Assembly: GCF_002741945.1 (NCBI RefSeq)
Contig: NZ_MDVN01000022.1
Span: 620,001 to 684,000, forward strand
Source: Gaetbulibacter sp. 4G1
Lineage (GTDB): Bacteria; Bacteroidota; Bacteroidia; Flavobacteriales; Flavobacteriaceae
Reading direction: 5' to 3'
Length of the DNA stretch: 64,000 bases
The position numbers were made by a program, and so were the translations under genes. The notes under the pieces were generated by a model. The model saw nothing but the letters and a program-made list of their open reading frames with translations. It did not search any database and had not been told where the DNA came from. This document shows, in pieces, positions 41,803-50,023 of the stretch (its first letter is position 1; every line of letters starts with the position of its first letter).

Positions 41803-42066
41803 TGGTACGCAAATGTATGAAAAAAAGCGAGTTAGCAAAACAAATATATAATATTTCATTAAAAAACATCTATGAAACGTTATATTTTATCGATGAAATG
41901 CAATATTCTTGTTTTAAAATACCTATTAAAAAACGCGCTTTTTTCTATAAAATTATATGAATTAAAAAAATGATCCCTCAATTTTTTTTCACAAAACAAA
42001 TATATATAATTTGGGAAGAATATAAAATTAAAATATAGGTATGATTTTTAGATTGTTACAAGCTAA

Positions 42067-42094
42067 AAAAAGCCTCGCATTTCTGCAAGGCTTT
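42067..42094. terminator. Hairpin next to tRNA-Met/Ile
   Basis: AAAGCCT and AGGCTTT flank a short loop. It lies just downstream of the minus-strand tRNA and could terminate it. Confidence 0.6.
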
Positions 42095-42108
42095 ACAATT
42101 TCTAAAAG

Positions 42109-42182
42109 TGGTCCCACTTGGGCTCGAACCAAGGACCACCTGATTATGAGTCAGGTGCTCTAACCAACTGAGCTATGGGACC
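42109..42182 (-). tRNA. tRNA with anticodon CAT (Met, or Ile2 if lysidine-modified)
   Basis: 74 nt on the minus strand. Acceptor GGTCCCA/TGGGACC, D-stem GCTC/GAGC, anticodon arm CCTGA-CTCATAA-TCAGG (CAT), T-arm CTTGG-TTCGAGC-CCAAG. Not the initiator: the acceptor first pair G-C is matched and the anticodon stem lacks three G-C pairs. Confidence 0.93.
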
Positions 42183-42231
42183 GAAATTGGAGTGCAATAT
42201 TACTACTTATTTTAATTGTTAGCAAGAAAAA

Positions 42232-42636
42232 TTATTTCTTTATCTCTTGGCACAACTCAATTAAAACACCATTTGAAGATTTAGGATGCAAAAAAGCCAC
42301 CAACTTATTATCTGCTCCTTTTTTTGGAGTTTCGTTTAAAACTTTAAAACCTTCCTTTTTTAAGCGTTTTATCTCCGCCTTAATATCGTTTACATCAAAA
42401 GCTATGTGGTGTATCCCTTCTCCTTTTTTCGCAATAAATTTAGTAATAGGGCTCTCATCATTGGTTCCTTCTAACAATTCTATCTTGTTTTCTCCTACTT
42501 TAAAAAACGATGTGTTTACACCTTCGCTAGCAACTTCTTCTATTTTATAATGTGTTTCTCCAAACAACTTAGCAAACAACTTATTAGAATCATCAAGGCT
42601 TTTTACCGCTATACCAATATGTTCAATCTTATTCAT
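42232..42636 (-). CDS. mce: Methylmalonyl-CoA epimerase
   Basis: 134 residues of the vicinal-oxygen-chelate fold. Begins IEHIGIAVKSLDDSNKLFAK and repeats the pattern at GIHHIAFDVNDIKAEIKRL; the metal ligands are His in IEHIGIAV and HHIAFDV and Glu in VLIELCQ. It interconverts (R)- and (S)-methylmalonyl-CoA in propionate metabolism. Confidence 0.9.
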   Translation of the reverse strand: MNKIEHIGIAVKSLDDSNKLFAKLFGETHYKIEEVASEGVNTSFFKVGENKIELLEGTNDESPITKFIAKKGEGIHHIAFDVNDIKAEIKRLKKEGFKVLNETPKKGADNKLVAFLHPKSSNGVLIELCQEIKK

Positions 42637-42703
42637 TAATGCTTCTTTTGGTTTAATATATAAATTTTACAAATCAAAAGTAAGATAATCTTTAAATATC
42701 CTT

Positions 42704-42711
42704 TATTTTTG
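42704..42711 (+). promoter_or_regulatory. -7 element for rbfA
   Basis: TATTTTTG matches TAnnTTTG, 67 nt upstream of the rbfA start. Confidence 0.5.
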
Positions 42712-42778
42712 CACTGTAAAAAAGCACAAATATTTATTTTAACTTATTTAAAACATGTGCTTTATAAAAAATAATTAA

Positions 42779-43174
42779 TTGGAAGAAAGTCAAAGACAAA
42801 AAAAAATAGGATCTGTATTACAACGCGATTTGGTTGATGTTTTACAAAATGCTGCTACGCAAGGTGGCATGCAAGGTGTTTTAATCTCGGTAACCAAGGT
42901 GAAAGTAACGGTTGATCTTTCTGTTGCTAAAGTGTATTTAAGTATTTTTCCTAATAATAAAGGTGCTGCACTTATTGAAGGCATAAAGTCTAACGCGCCT
43001 TTAATTAAGCACGAATTAGCACAACGCACTAAGCATCAATTAAGGCGTATGCCTAAATTGGAATTTTTTATTGATGACTCTTTAGAATATATTGATCAAA
43101 TTGATAAGTCCTTAAAAAGAACCGAAAACCCAATAAAAGACCCATCATTTCTTGACAAACGAAAAAAATCGTAA
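42779..43174 (+). CDS. rbfA: Ribosome-binding factor A
   Basis: 131 residues with a TTG start (EESQRQKKIGSVLQRDLVDV, the family's normal N-terminus). KH-like fold: VLISVTKVKVTVDLSVAKVYL, then IKHELAQRTKHQLRRMPKLE and FFIDDSLEYIDQIDKSL. Binds the 30S subunit during late 16S maturation. Followed by an FtsX-type permease, a usual flavobacterial order. Confidence 0.94.
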   Translation: MEESQRQKKIGSVLQRDLVDVLQNAATQGGMQGVLISVTKVKVTVDLSVAKVYLSIFPNNKGAALIEGIKSNAPLIKHELAQRTKHQLRRMPKLEFFIDDSLEYIDQIDKSLKRTENPIKDPSFLDKRKKS

Positions 43175-43241
43175 TTGGTTTAATATCCTCAAAAGCAAAA
43201 TGCTTTAAATTAAAACTCATTTTTCTTTTTATATTTAAAGC

Positions 43242-44444
43242 ATGAATGTTTCCTTATATATCGCAAAACGTTATCTGCGTTCAAAAAGCAGTAACAATGC
43301 TATCAACATTATTAGCATCATTGCTGTTGTAGGGGTTGTATTAGGTGCTGCAGCATTATTTATAGTGCTATCTGGTTTTGCAGGGTTAAAAGACTTTACA
43401 CTACAATTTTCTACAGTTGTAGACCCCGATTTGAAAGCCGAAGCTTCTATCGGGAAATCTTTTTTTATTACAGACGAAAACATCAATAAGCTAAATAATT
43501 TAGAAGATGTTGCTGTGTTTTCTAAAGTTATTGAAGAGCGTGTTATTGTTGCTTTAAACGATAAAAACTATTTAGCCTCAATAAAAGGTGTCGACGCTCA
43601 ATTTAAAAAAGTAGTTGATATAGATTCTGTAATCACTCAAGGCAGTTGGTTTGATCAAAAAACTAATCAGATAGTAGTTGGTTGGGGCATATCAAACAAT
43701 CTGTCTTTTGGCGTATTAGATTACGCCAAAGCCATAAATTTATATGTTCCCAAACCAGGAAAAGGTCAAATTACTTCGATTGAGAATGCGTTTAACTCTG
43801 TTAACGCTATTAATGTTGGCGTTTTTGACATTAACGAGAATTTAAACGACACCTATGTTTTTGCTCCTATTGGTTTAGCGCAAAACCTTCTAAACTATAA
43901 ACCCAACCAAGTATCTGCCATAGAATTTAAGCTAAAAAAAGGTGCTGATGAGTTTAAAGTAAAAGAAGATATTCAAGCCATTTTGGGCGATAACATTATT
44001 TTAAAAAACAGAGCTCAACTTAACGATGCTCTATATAAAATGTTAAACAGCGAAAACCTTTTGGTTTATTTACTACTAACCTTAGTCTCTGGTTTATTAA
44101 TTTTTAATGTTATTGGCTCAATAATAATGATGATATTAGAAAAAAAGCAATCCTTAAAAACACTTTTTAGTCTAGGGCATCCCATAAAAAAAATACGAAA
44201 TATATTCTTTATTCATGGCTCAATAATGACCATTGTTGGGTGTATAATTGGTTTACTAATAGCTTTATTGATTGTGGTTTTGCAAAAAATATTTGGCTTT
44301 GTACCTATTACTCCATCATTAGCTTATCCTATGAGTATTTTATTAGAAAACTTTATAATTGTATTTTTTACAATAACTGTTTTAGGTGTTATCGCCTCTA
44401 AAGTGGCATCAAGTAGAGTTACAAAAAAACTAATCCAATCTTAA
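43242..44444 (+). CDS. FtsX/LolC-E type ABC transporter permease
   Basis: 400 residues. One membrane helix near the N-terminus (NAINIISIIAVVGVVLGAAAL, within residues 18-40), a periplasmic domain of about 230 residues and three more helices towards the C-terminus (LLTLVSGLLIFNVIGSIIMM; IMTIVGCIIGLLIALLIVV; FIIVFFTITVLGVIAS), the LolC/E architecture. Its ATPase is not adjacent. Probably involved in lipoprotein release or a related export. Confidence 0.88.
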   Translation: MNVSLYIAKRYLRSKSSNNAINIISIIAVVGVVLGAAALFIVLSGFAGLKDFTLQFSTVVDPDLKAEASIGKSFFITDENINKLNNLEDVAVFSKVIEERVIVALNDKNYLASIKGVDAQFKKVVDIDSVITQGSWFDQKTNQIVVGWGISNNLSFGVLDYAKAINLYVPKPGKGQITSIENAFNSVNAINVGVFDINENLNDTYVFAPIGLAQNLLNYKPNQVSAIEFKLKKGADEFKVKEDIQAILGDNIILKNRAQLNDALYKMLNSENLLVYLLLTLVSGLLIFNVIGSIIMMILEKKQSLKTLFSLGHPIKKIRNIFFIHGSIMTIVGCIIGLLIALLIVVLQKIFGFVPITPSLAYPMSILLENFIIVFFTITVLGVIASKVASSRVTKKLIQS

Positions 44445-44506
44445 CATTTTGGACTAGTTTGATGCATTTAACATTCACTCAATTTCAAACTATAATCGTA
44501 GCATAG

Positions 44507-45739
44507 ATGAAAAAACTGTTTTTAAATTTAATTATGCTTTTAAGTTTTTCTTGCATTAATTCGCAAGAAAGCAGTATTGATCAAAATAAAATCAAAGAAG
44601 ATTTAAACGAAATCTTAAATGATATATCGCTAAATTATGTTTACCTACAGGATAAAAACGTAGACCTAAAATGCATCAAAAATTATTATGCTAATCAAAT
44701 AAAAAATATAAAAACTGAAGAAGAAACAGTATTGTTTTTTGAATATTTACTTAATGAGTTCTATGATAATCACCTTACTTTACGAACCAACAGAAATTCT
44801 TCATATCGCCTTTTCTCACCTATTTATTCTATAATAGAAAGAGGGAAACCTATAATTTCAAATGTTTGGCAAACTCAAATAGAAAACCTGAGTGAAGATA
44901 TAATTGGAGCTGAAATTATAAAATTTAATGGTATTGATTTTGAACAAGTCATCAAAGATTTTCCAACACATTGTAGCAACAAAAGTGTTCCTGAAATCAA
45001 AGAATGGATTGCTAATAAAGTTTTAGCTGGCCGCTATAATGAGCCCCGAGTATTAACCCTAAAGTTATCCAATAAAAAAGAAATTGAGCTTGATATTGAT
45101 AAAATCAAAATAAAGAACAACCATGGTTTACTAACTACCCAAACTATTAACGATGTTGGAATAATAAGAATAAACAACTCACTTGGAAACGACAACTTGG
45201 TAAGTGAATTTGATAACGCCTTAAATGATTTATCAAACACAAAAGGTTTAATTATTGATTTAAGAAACACAATATTTGGTGGAGACTCATACGAAGCTCG
45301 TGGTATTATGAGTAGGTTTATAGATGAGCCAAAACCATATCAAAAGCATTCGTACATTGCAAAATCAGAAAACAATCCAGATGTTGAAAGAAGTTGGATT
45401 GAATATGTTAGTCCACGTTATGAACAGTATAAAAACCCAGTAGTAATATTAGTTGGCCGATGGACAGGGAGTATGGGCGAAGGACTCGCTATTGGTTTTG
45501 AAGGAATGGGGAGAGCAGATGTTGTAGGCTCTGAAATGAGACGGTTAGCAGGCGAGGTTTATGATTTTGGTTTTAAGCACCAAAAGTATGGTTACAAACT
45601 TTCAACAGCAAAATTATATCATGTAAACGGAACAATAAGAGAAAGGTATGTTCCAACAAATTATGTAAAGCAATCAACAAACAAAAAGGACGAAGTGCTT
45701 GAAAAAGGCATTGAGCTAATTAACAAAATGACCGAATAA
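44507..45739 (+). CDS. S41 family peptidase, exported
   Basis: 410 residues with a lipoprotein-like signal (FLNLIMLLSFSCINSQ). The S41 core is seen at GLIIDLRNTIFGGDSYEARG and the nucleophile region VVILVGRWTGSMGEGLAIGF (Ser in GSMGE). No clear PDZ domain. It probably degrades peptides or misfolded proteins outside the cytoplasm. Monocistronic. Confidence 0.84.
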   Translation: MKKLFLNLIMLLSFSCINSQESSIDQNKIKEDLNEILNDISLNYVYLQDKNVDLKCIKNYYANQIKNIKTEEETVLFFEYLLNEFYDNHLTLRTNRNSSYRLFSPIYSIIERGKPIISNVWQTQIENLSEDIIGAEIIKFNGIDFEQVIKDFPTHCSNKSVPEIKEWIANKVLAGRYNEPRVLTLKLSNKKEIELDIDKIKIKNNHGLLTTQTINDVGIIRINNSLGNDNLVSEFDNALNDLSNTKGLIIDLRNTIFGGDSYEARGIMSRFIDEPKPYQKHSYIAKSENNPDVERSWIEYVSPRYEQYKNPVVILVGRWTGSMGEGLAIGFEGMGRADVVGSEMRRLAGEVYDFGFKHQKYGYKLSTAKLYHVNGTIRERYVPTNYVKQSTNKKDEVLEKGIELINKMTE

Positions 45740-45813
45740 AACAAAACTGTAGGCCTTTCTAAATTTTATCTACATTCGGAATAACATTAAAGTCTTGGCA
45801 AACACATGCAAAA

Positions 45814-45885
45814 GCGATAGTAGTGGTTAGCTTTTGGCGAGGCGAGCATCGAGCCAAAACTAGTAACGAATAGCGCGGTGGCTTG
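45814..45885. repeat. Dispersed intergenic repeat, second copy of the 46-nt core
   Basis: Positions 45822-45867 are identical to 14245-14290, including TTTTGGC/GCCAAAA ends. It lies between the convergent S41 peptidase and dusB genes. The following AATAGCGCGGTGGC differs from the other copy. Confidence 0.8.
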
Positions 45886-45904
45886 CCATTTGCCAAACCA
45901 TAAA

Positions 45905-46900
45905 TTATTCTGTAAACTGATGTCCTGCAAACTTTTCGAGCACCTCATCAAACGCAGCAAATACATCTTTTGAGTCGTCGCTTGTTACCATTTTCATTCG
46001 GTATTCTTTAAAATGCGGAATCCCTTTAAAGTAATTAGTATAATGTCTTCTGGTTTCAAAGACACCTAAAATTTCGCCTTTCCAATCGATAGCCATTTGT
46101 AAATGCCTACGAGCAGCATCAACGCGTTCTTCTAAAGTAATAGGCGCTAAATGTTCTCCTGTTTTAAAAAAGTGCTTTACTTGTTTGAAAAACCAAGGGT
46201 TTCCAATACTTGCACGCCCAATCATAGCGCCATCAAGTCCATAACTATCACGCATTTCCATAGCTTTTTCTGGAGAAGTTATGTCGCCATTTCCAAATAC
46301 AGGAATATGCATTCGAGGATTATTTTTAACCTCGGCAATAGGCTTCCAATCGGCATCACCTTTATACATTTGCGCTCGTGTGCGTCCATGAATAGCAATC
46401 GCTTTACAACCTACATCTTGTAATCGCTCTGCAACCTCAACTATTTTTATAGAATCATGATCCCAGCCTAAACGTGTTTTTACTGTAACTGGAATATTGG
46501 TGCGTTTAACCATTTCGGCAGTAAGTTGTTCCATTAAGCAGATATCTTTTAAAATACCAGCCCCGGCACCTTTACTTACTACTTTTTTTACAGGACAGCC
46601 AAAATTAATATCGATAATGTCTGGTTTTGAAGCCGAAACAATATCAATAGTCTGTAGCATGCTATCTAAGTTTGCACCGAATATTTGAATTCCAACAGGA
46701 CGCTCTTTTTCGTAAATATCAAGTTTCATAACGCTTTTAGCTGCATTACGAATAAGGCCTTCACTTGAAACAAATTCAGTATACACCACATCTGCACCTT
46801 GCTCCTTACATAAAGCACGAAACGGGGGATCACTAACATCTTCCATTGGAGCTAATAGCAATGGGAAATCTGGTAGTTCTATGTTATCTATTTTTACCAA
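45905..46900 (-). CDS. dusB: tRNA-dihydrouridine synthase
   Basis: 331 residues, FMN-dependent TIM barrel. LLAPMEDVSDPPFRALC begins the barrel; the catalytic Cys is in DINFGCPVKKVVSKGAGAG (about 103); VTVKTRLGW and AIHGRTRAQMYKG are FMN and tRNA contacts; PVFGNGDI follows. Reduces uridines in the tRNA D-loop. The family branch looks like DusB. Confidence 0.92.
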   Translation of the reverse strand: MVKIDNIELPDFPLLLAPMEDVSDPPFRALCKEQGADVVYTEFVSSEGLIRNAAKSVMKLDIYEKERPVGIQIFGANLDSMLQTIDIVSASKPDIIDINFGCPVKKVVSKGAGAGILKDICLMEQLTAEMVKRTNIPVTVKTRLGWDHDSIKIVEVAERLQDVGCKAIAIHGRTRAQMYKGDADWKPIAEVKNNPRMHIPVFGNGDITSPEKAMEMRDSYGLDGAMIGRASIGNPWFFKQVKHFFKTGEHLAPITLEERVDAARRHLQMAIDWKGEILGVFETRRHYTNYFKGIPHFKEYRMKMVTSDDSKDVFAAFDEVLEKFAGHQFTE

Positions 46901-46923
46901 GTAGATTCAATTTTGGCGCAAAA

Positions 46924-47310
46924 TTACCATTTTTTTCTTGTTAACACCCAAATACTGCAAAATCCCAATATTAATTCACCTATTGTACCATACACATAAG
47001 TATCTGTTGGCATACCATCAATTATTATACTTATAAGTCTTCCAGAACCTAAACCAAACATAAAAATCATATTGGTTATCAACGCAATTTTTAAATATTT
47101 TGCATTAAAAACACCGAGTATCCAGAGTAATGAAAACCCAATATATAAACCCATAACTGCTTTAAAAGCATTAAACTCATCGACGGTACTTAAGTGAATA
47201 TCAAATTCAGAATCGGGTGCAAATCCATAAATGAAAGCAACAGGAACTACAATAATTACCGAAATGATTAAATGTATTTTATAAATGAAGTTTTGTTTTT
47301 TAGAAGTCAT
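46924..47310 (-). CDS. Small four-helix membrane protein, DUF4345-like
   Basis: 128 residues with four hydrophobic segments (IISVIIVVPVAFIYGF; FKAVMGLYIGFSLLWILGVF; IALITNMIFMFGLGSGRLIS; YGTIGELILGFCSIWVL). The pattern resembles DUF4345. Function unknown. Divergent from the Lgt-like gene. Confidence 0.68.
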   Translation of the reverse strand: MTSKKQNFIYKIHLIISVIIVVPVAFIYGFAPDSEFDIHLSTVDEFNAFKAVMGLYIGFSLLWILGVFNAKYLKIALITNMIFMFGLGSGRLISIIIDGMPTDTYVYGTIGELILGFCSIWVLTRKKW

Positions 47311-47391
47311 ATTAAACCTACAGTTTCATCAAAAGTAAGAAAGATATTATTAGCATATAAAAATCCGTTATATTTATAAAAAATTCATGCC

Positions 47392-48135
47392 TTGCTCATT
47401 CCATTCGAACCACAACTCTTTGGTTTCAATATCAATATTCATTTAGTTTTAGAATACTTAGCTTTTTTTATTGCCTATAGATATTATGTGGTTTTAAGAC
47501 GAAATAGTAATGATACTATTTCTTCAAATAATAGATTATCTATCATTCTGGGTGCTGCTTTAGGTGCTTTAGTAGGCTCACGGTTAATTGGTTTTTTAGA
47601 AAACCCAATGATTGAATTTTCTAAAGAAACCTTTATTCATTTACTCAACACCAAAACCATTATGGGTGGGCTGTTTGGTGGGTTGTTAGGCGTAGAGTTT
47701 GCTAAAAAGCGCATTAATGAAGCGCAATCTTCTGGTGATCTATTTGTGTTTCCAATTATTCTAGGCATTTTCATTGGTAGAATTGGTTGCTTTCTTTCTG
47801 GAACCAATGAGTTTACTTACGGCATAGAAACCACTTCCGTTTTTGGTATGAACCTAGGAGATGGTGTATTACGCCATCCAACATCCTTATATGAATTAGC
47901 ATTCCTTATTATTCTGTTTTTTAGTTTAAAACACATACAAAAACGTAATAGCTTAAAAAGTGGAGACTTATTTAAGTGGTTTATGGTTCTATACTTCGGC
48001 TTTAGGTTCTTTATAGAATTTCTAAAACCAAATGTGTTTTACATTCTAGGACTAAGCACTATTCAACTTTTATGTGTAATTTGTTGGTTCTATTATTCAA
48101 AATTTATCATTCAAAACATAAAATATGCCCGTTAG
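47392..48135 (+). CDS. Prolipoprotein diacylglyceryl transferase (Lgt) family protein, probably a paralogue
   Basis: 247 residues, TTG start, about seven membrane helices. Lgt signatures: LGALVGSRLIGFLE, GRIGCFLSGTNEFTYGIETT (the GRxGCFxxGxxxG/T loop), LRHPTSLYELAF (HPTxLYE) and YFGFRFFIEFLKPN (FRFxxE). True Lgt moves diacylglyceryl from phosphatidylglycerol to a Cys of lipoproteins. This copy is divergent and sits in an operon with a radical-SAM enzyme and two microproteins, so its acceptor may differ. It may not be the housekeeping copy. Confidence 0.8.
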   Translation: MLIPFEPQLFGFNINIHLVLEYLAFFIAYRYYVVLRRNSNDTISSNNRLSIILGAALGALVGSRLIGFLENPMIEFSKETFIHLLNTKTIMGGLFGGLLGVEFAKKRINEAQSSGDLFVFPIILGIFIGRIGCFLSGTNEFTYGIETTSVFGMNLGDGVLRHPTSLYELAFLIILFFSLKHIQKRNSLKSGDLFKWFMVLYFGFRFFIEFLKPNVFYILGLSTIQLLCVICWFYYSKFIIQNIKYAR

Positions 48136-49519
48136 AAAATATACCTATTATGATTTTACTTTAAGCCTATGTCCTGAATGCTTAAAACGGGTTGATGCCA
48201 AAATAGTTTTTGAAAACGATAAGGTTTATATGTTAAAACGATGTAATGATCATGGTAATTCTAAAGTGTTAATTGCCGATGATGTTGAATATTATAAAAA
48301 CATGCGAAACTACAATAAACCAAGTGAAACGCCTTATACATTCAATACCAAAACACATTATGGTTGCCCTTACGATTGTGGTTTGTGCCCAGACCATGAG
48401 CAACATTCTTGCTTAACAGTTGTGGAAGTAACCGATCGTTGCAATTTAACATGCCCAACTTGTTATGCTGGTTCTTCTCCAACCTATGGAAGGCACCGTA
48501 CTTTGGATGAAATAAAAATCATGCTCGATACTATTGTGAAAAACGAAAAAGAGCCTGATGTGGTTCAAATTTCTGGAGGAGAACCTACCATACACCCTCA
48601 GTTTTTTGAGATTTTAGATTATGCTAAATCGCTACCTATTCGGCATTTAATGTTGAACACAAACGGGATTAAAATCGCTAAAGACTTTGCTTTCGCAGAA
48701 CGACTTAAAAGTTATGCTCCTGATTTTGAAATTTATTTACAGTTTGATTCTTTTGAAAACAAAGTGCTACAAGAATTACGAGGTGCAGACTTGAATGATA
48801 TTCGCAAACAAGCGTTAAAAAACCTTAATAAACTGAACTTGTCTACAACCTTAGTTATAACTCTTCAAAAAGGTTTGAATGACCACGAAATTGGAAAAAC
48901 AATTAACTATGCGCTCCAACAGAAATGTGTTCGAGGTGTTACACTTCAGCCTACACAAATTGCAGGGCGATTAGATAATTTTAATCCAGAAACCGATCGC
49001 ATGACCTTAACCGAAGTACGCAGAAAAATATTAGAGCAAACCTCTATTTTTAATCCAGACGATTTGTTACCTGTACCCTGTAACCCCGATGCTTTAGTTA
49101 TGGGATATGCTCTAAAATTAGACGGTGAAGTATTTCCTTTAACACGATATATAAATCCGAATGATTTATTAGATAATAGCAAAAACACCATTATTTACGA
49201 ACAAGATGAAAACCTTCATGGAAAGATGATTGAACTGTTTAGTACAGGGAATTCTGTTGAAGTGGCTGAAGAAAACTTAAAATCTATCATGTGTTGTCTT
49301 CCAAATATTGATGCTCCAAATCTGGGTTACGACAATTTATTTCGTATTATTATAATGCAATTCATTGATGCTTATAATTTTGATGTACGGGCAATTAAAA
49401 AATCGTGTGTACATATTGTAGATAAAGACAATAAAATTATTCCGTTTGAAACGATGAATTTGTTTTATCGGGATGATAAGAAGGAGCGATTAGAGGAATT
49501 AAGAAATGAAGTCATATGA
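48125..49519 (+). CDS. Radical SAM protein, tetraether-synthase-like (MJ0619 type)
   Basis: 464 residues. The N-terminal part has a rubredoxin-like pair (SLCPECLKRVDA, then MLKRCNDHG), followed by the hallmark YGCPYDCGLCPDHEQHSC, and then the radical-SAM cluster CNLTCPTCYAGS (CxxxCxxC). VQISGGEPTIHP is the SAM-binding GGEP. A C-terminal CC and Cys pair (KSIMCCLPNID; KKSCVHIVD) could bind another cluster. This layout is that of the MJ0619 family, whose archaeal members couple lipid tails (tetraether synthase). Overlaps the Lgt-like gene by 11 nt. Inference: it modifies a lipid or lipoprotein acyl chain. Confidence 0.82.
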   Translation: MPVRKYTYYDFTLSLCPECLKRVDAKIVFENDKVYMLKRCNDHGNSKVLIADDVEYYKNMRNYNKPSETPYTFNTKTHYGCPYDCGLCPDHEQHSCLTVVEVTDRCNLTCPTCYAGSSPTYGRHRTLDEIKIMLDTIVKNEKEPDVVQISGGEPTIHPQFFEILDYAKSLPIRHLMLNTNGIKIAKDFAFAERLKSYAPDFEIYLQFDSFENKVLQELRGADLNDIRKQALKNLNKLNLSTTLVITLQKGLNDHEIGKTINYALQQKCVRGVTLQPTQIAGRLDNFNPETDRMTLTEVRRKILEQTSIFNPDDLLPVPCNPDALVMGYALKLDGEVFPLTRYINPNDLLDNSKNTIIYEQDENLHGKMIELFSTGNSVEVAEENLKSIMCCLPNIDAPNLGYDNLFRIIIMQFIDAYNFDVRAIKKSCVHIVDKDNKIIPFETMNLFYRDDKKERLEELRNEVI

Positions 49520-49722
49520 CGCACTTTTTAGAAATAGGTAATGGTATTATATGGATGATTCTAATTTTTTTAATTTTAGCATTAAGTCCTGCAATAATAA
49601 TGACAATTATAGGTTTTGCAATTAAAAAGAACAAGCCTAAATCTGCCAAAGTATTATTTATAATTGCTACCGCTTACACCATCATAGGACTAGGGGTTTG
49701 TGGCGCAATATTATCTAGTTAA
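49516..49722 (+). CDS. 68-residue membrane microprotein, paralogue 1
   Basis: ATG overlaps the radical-SAM stop (ATGA). Two hydrophobic helices (IIWMILIFLILALSPAIIMTIIGFAI and VLFIIATAYTIIGLGVCGAIL, cited in part) are separated by KKNKPKSAK. Closely similar to the next gene, indicating a tandem duplication. Unknown function; it may anchor or assist the enzymes of this operon. Confidence 0.72.
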   Translation: MTHFLEIGNGIIWMILIFLILALSPAIIMTIIGFAIKKNKPKSAKVLFIIATAYTIIGLGVCGAILSS

Positions 49723-49723
49723 T

Positions 49724-49924
49724 ATGATTCTTTTAAGCCCAAATATGAATTTAGATGGTTTAATTTATTTAATTATTGCCATTATGTTTGGTCCAGCTAT
49801 TCTATTAACTATTGTTGGGTTTGCCATACTCAAAAAAAACAAAAAAGCAGCAAAAGTGCTGTTTATTCTTGCTGCCGTATACGTAATAATAAGCCTGGGC
49901 ATTTGCGGCAGCATGATGATGTAA
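49724..49924 (+). CDS. 66-residue membrane microprotein, paralogue 2
   Basis: ATG at 49724, 1 nt after the previous stop. Shares GFAI-KKNK-AKVLFI-A-Y-II-LG-CG with paralogue 1 in the same order. Two membrane helices. Last gene of the Lgt-like/radical-SAM operon. Confidence 0.72.
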   Translation: MILLSPNMNLDGLIYLIIAIMFGPAILLTIVGFAILKKNKKAAKVLFILAAVYVIISLGICGSMMM

Positions 49925-49987
49925 TCATATTCAGTAATCCATTAGTTTTTATTAGGCTTAACAGCTTTAAACTTCACTAAATTCCTC

Positions 49988-49995
49988 TATATTTG
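49988..49995 (+). promoter_or_regulatory. -7 element for lepA
   Basis: TATATTTG matches TAnnTTTG, 28 nt before the start codon. Confidence 0.55.
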
Positions 49996-50023
49996 CAAAT
50001 TAAATCTAGGTATAGATTCACTT

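Noticed and set aside
41860-42060. Small frames downstream of the PID-CTERM gene
   Set aside because: The region is highly AT-rich, the frames are short and lack any recognisable feature or promoter.
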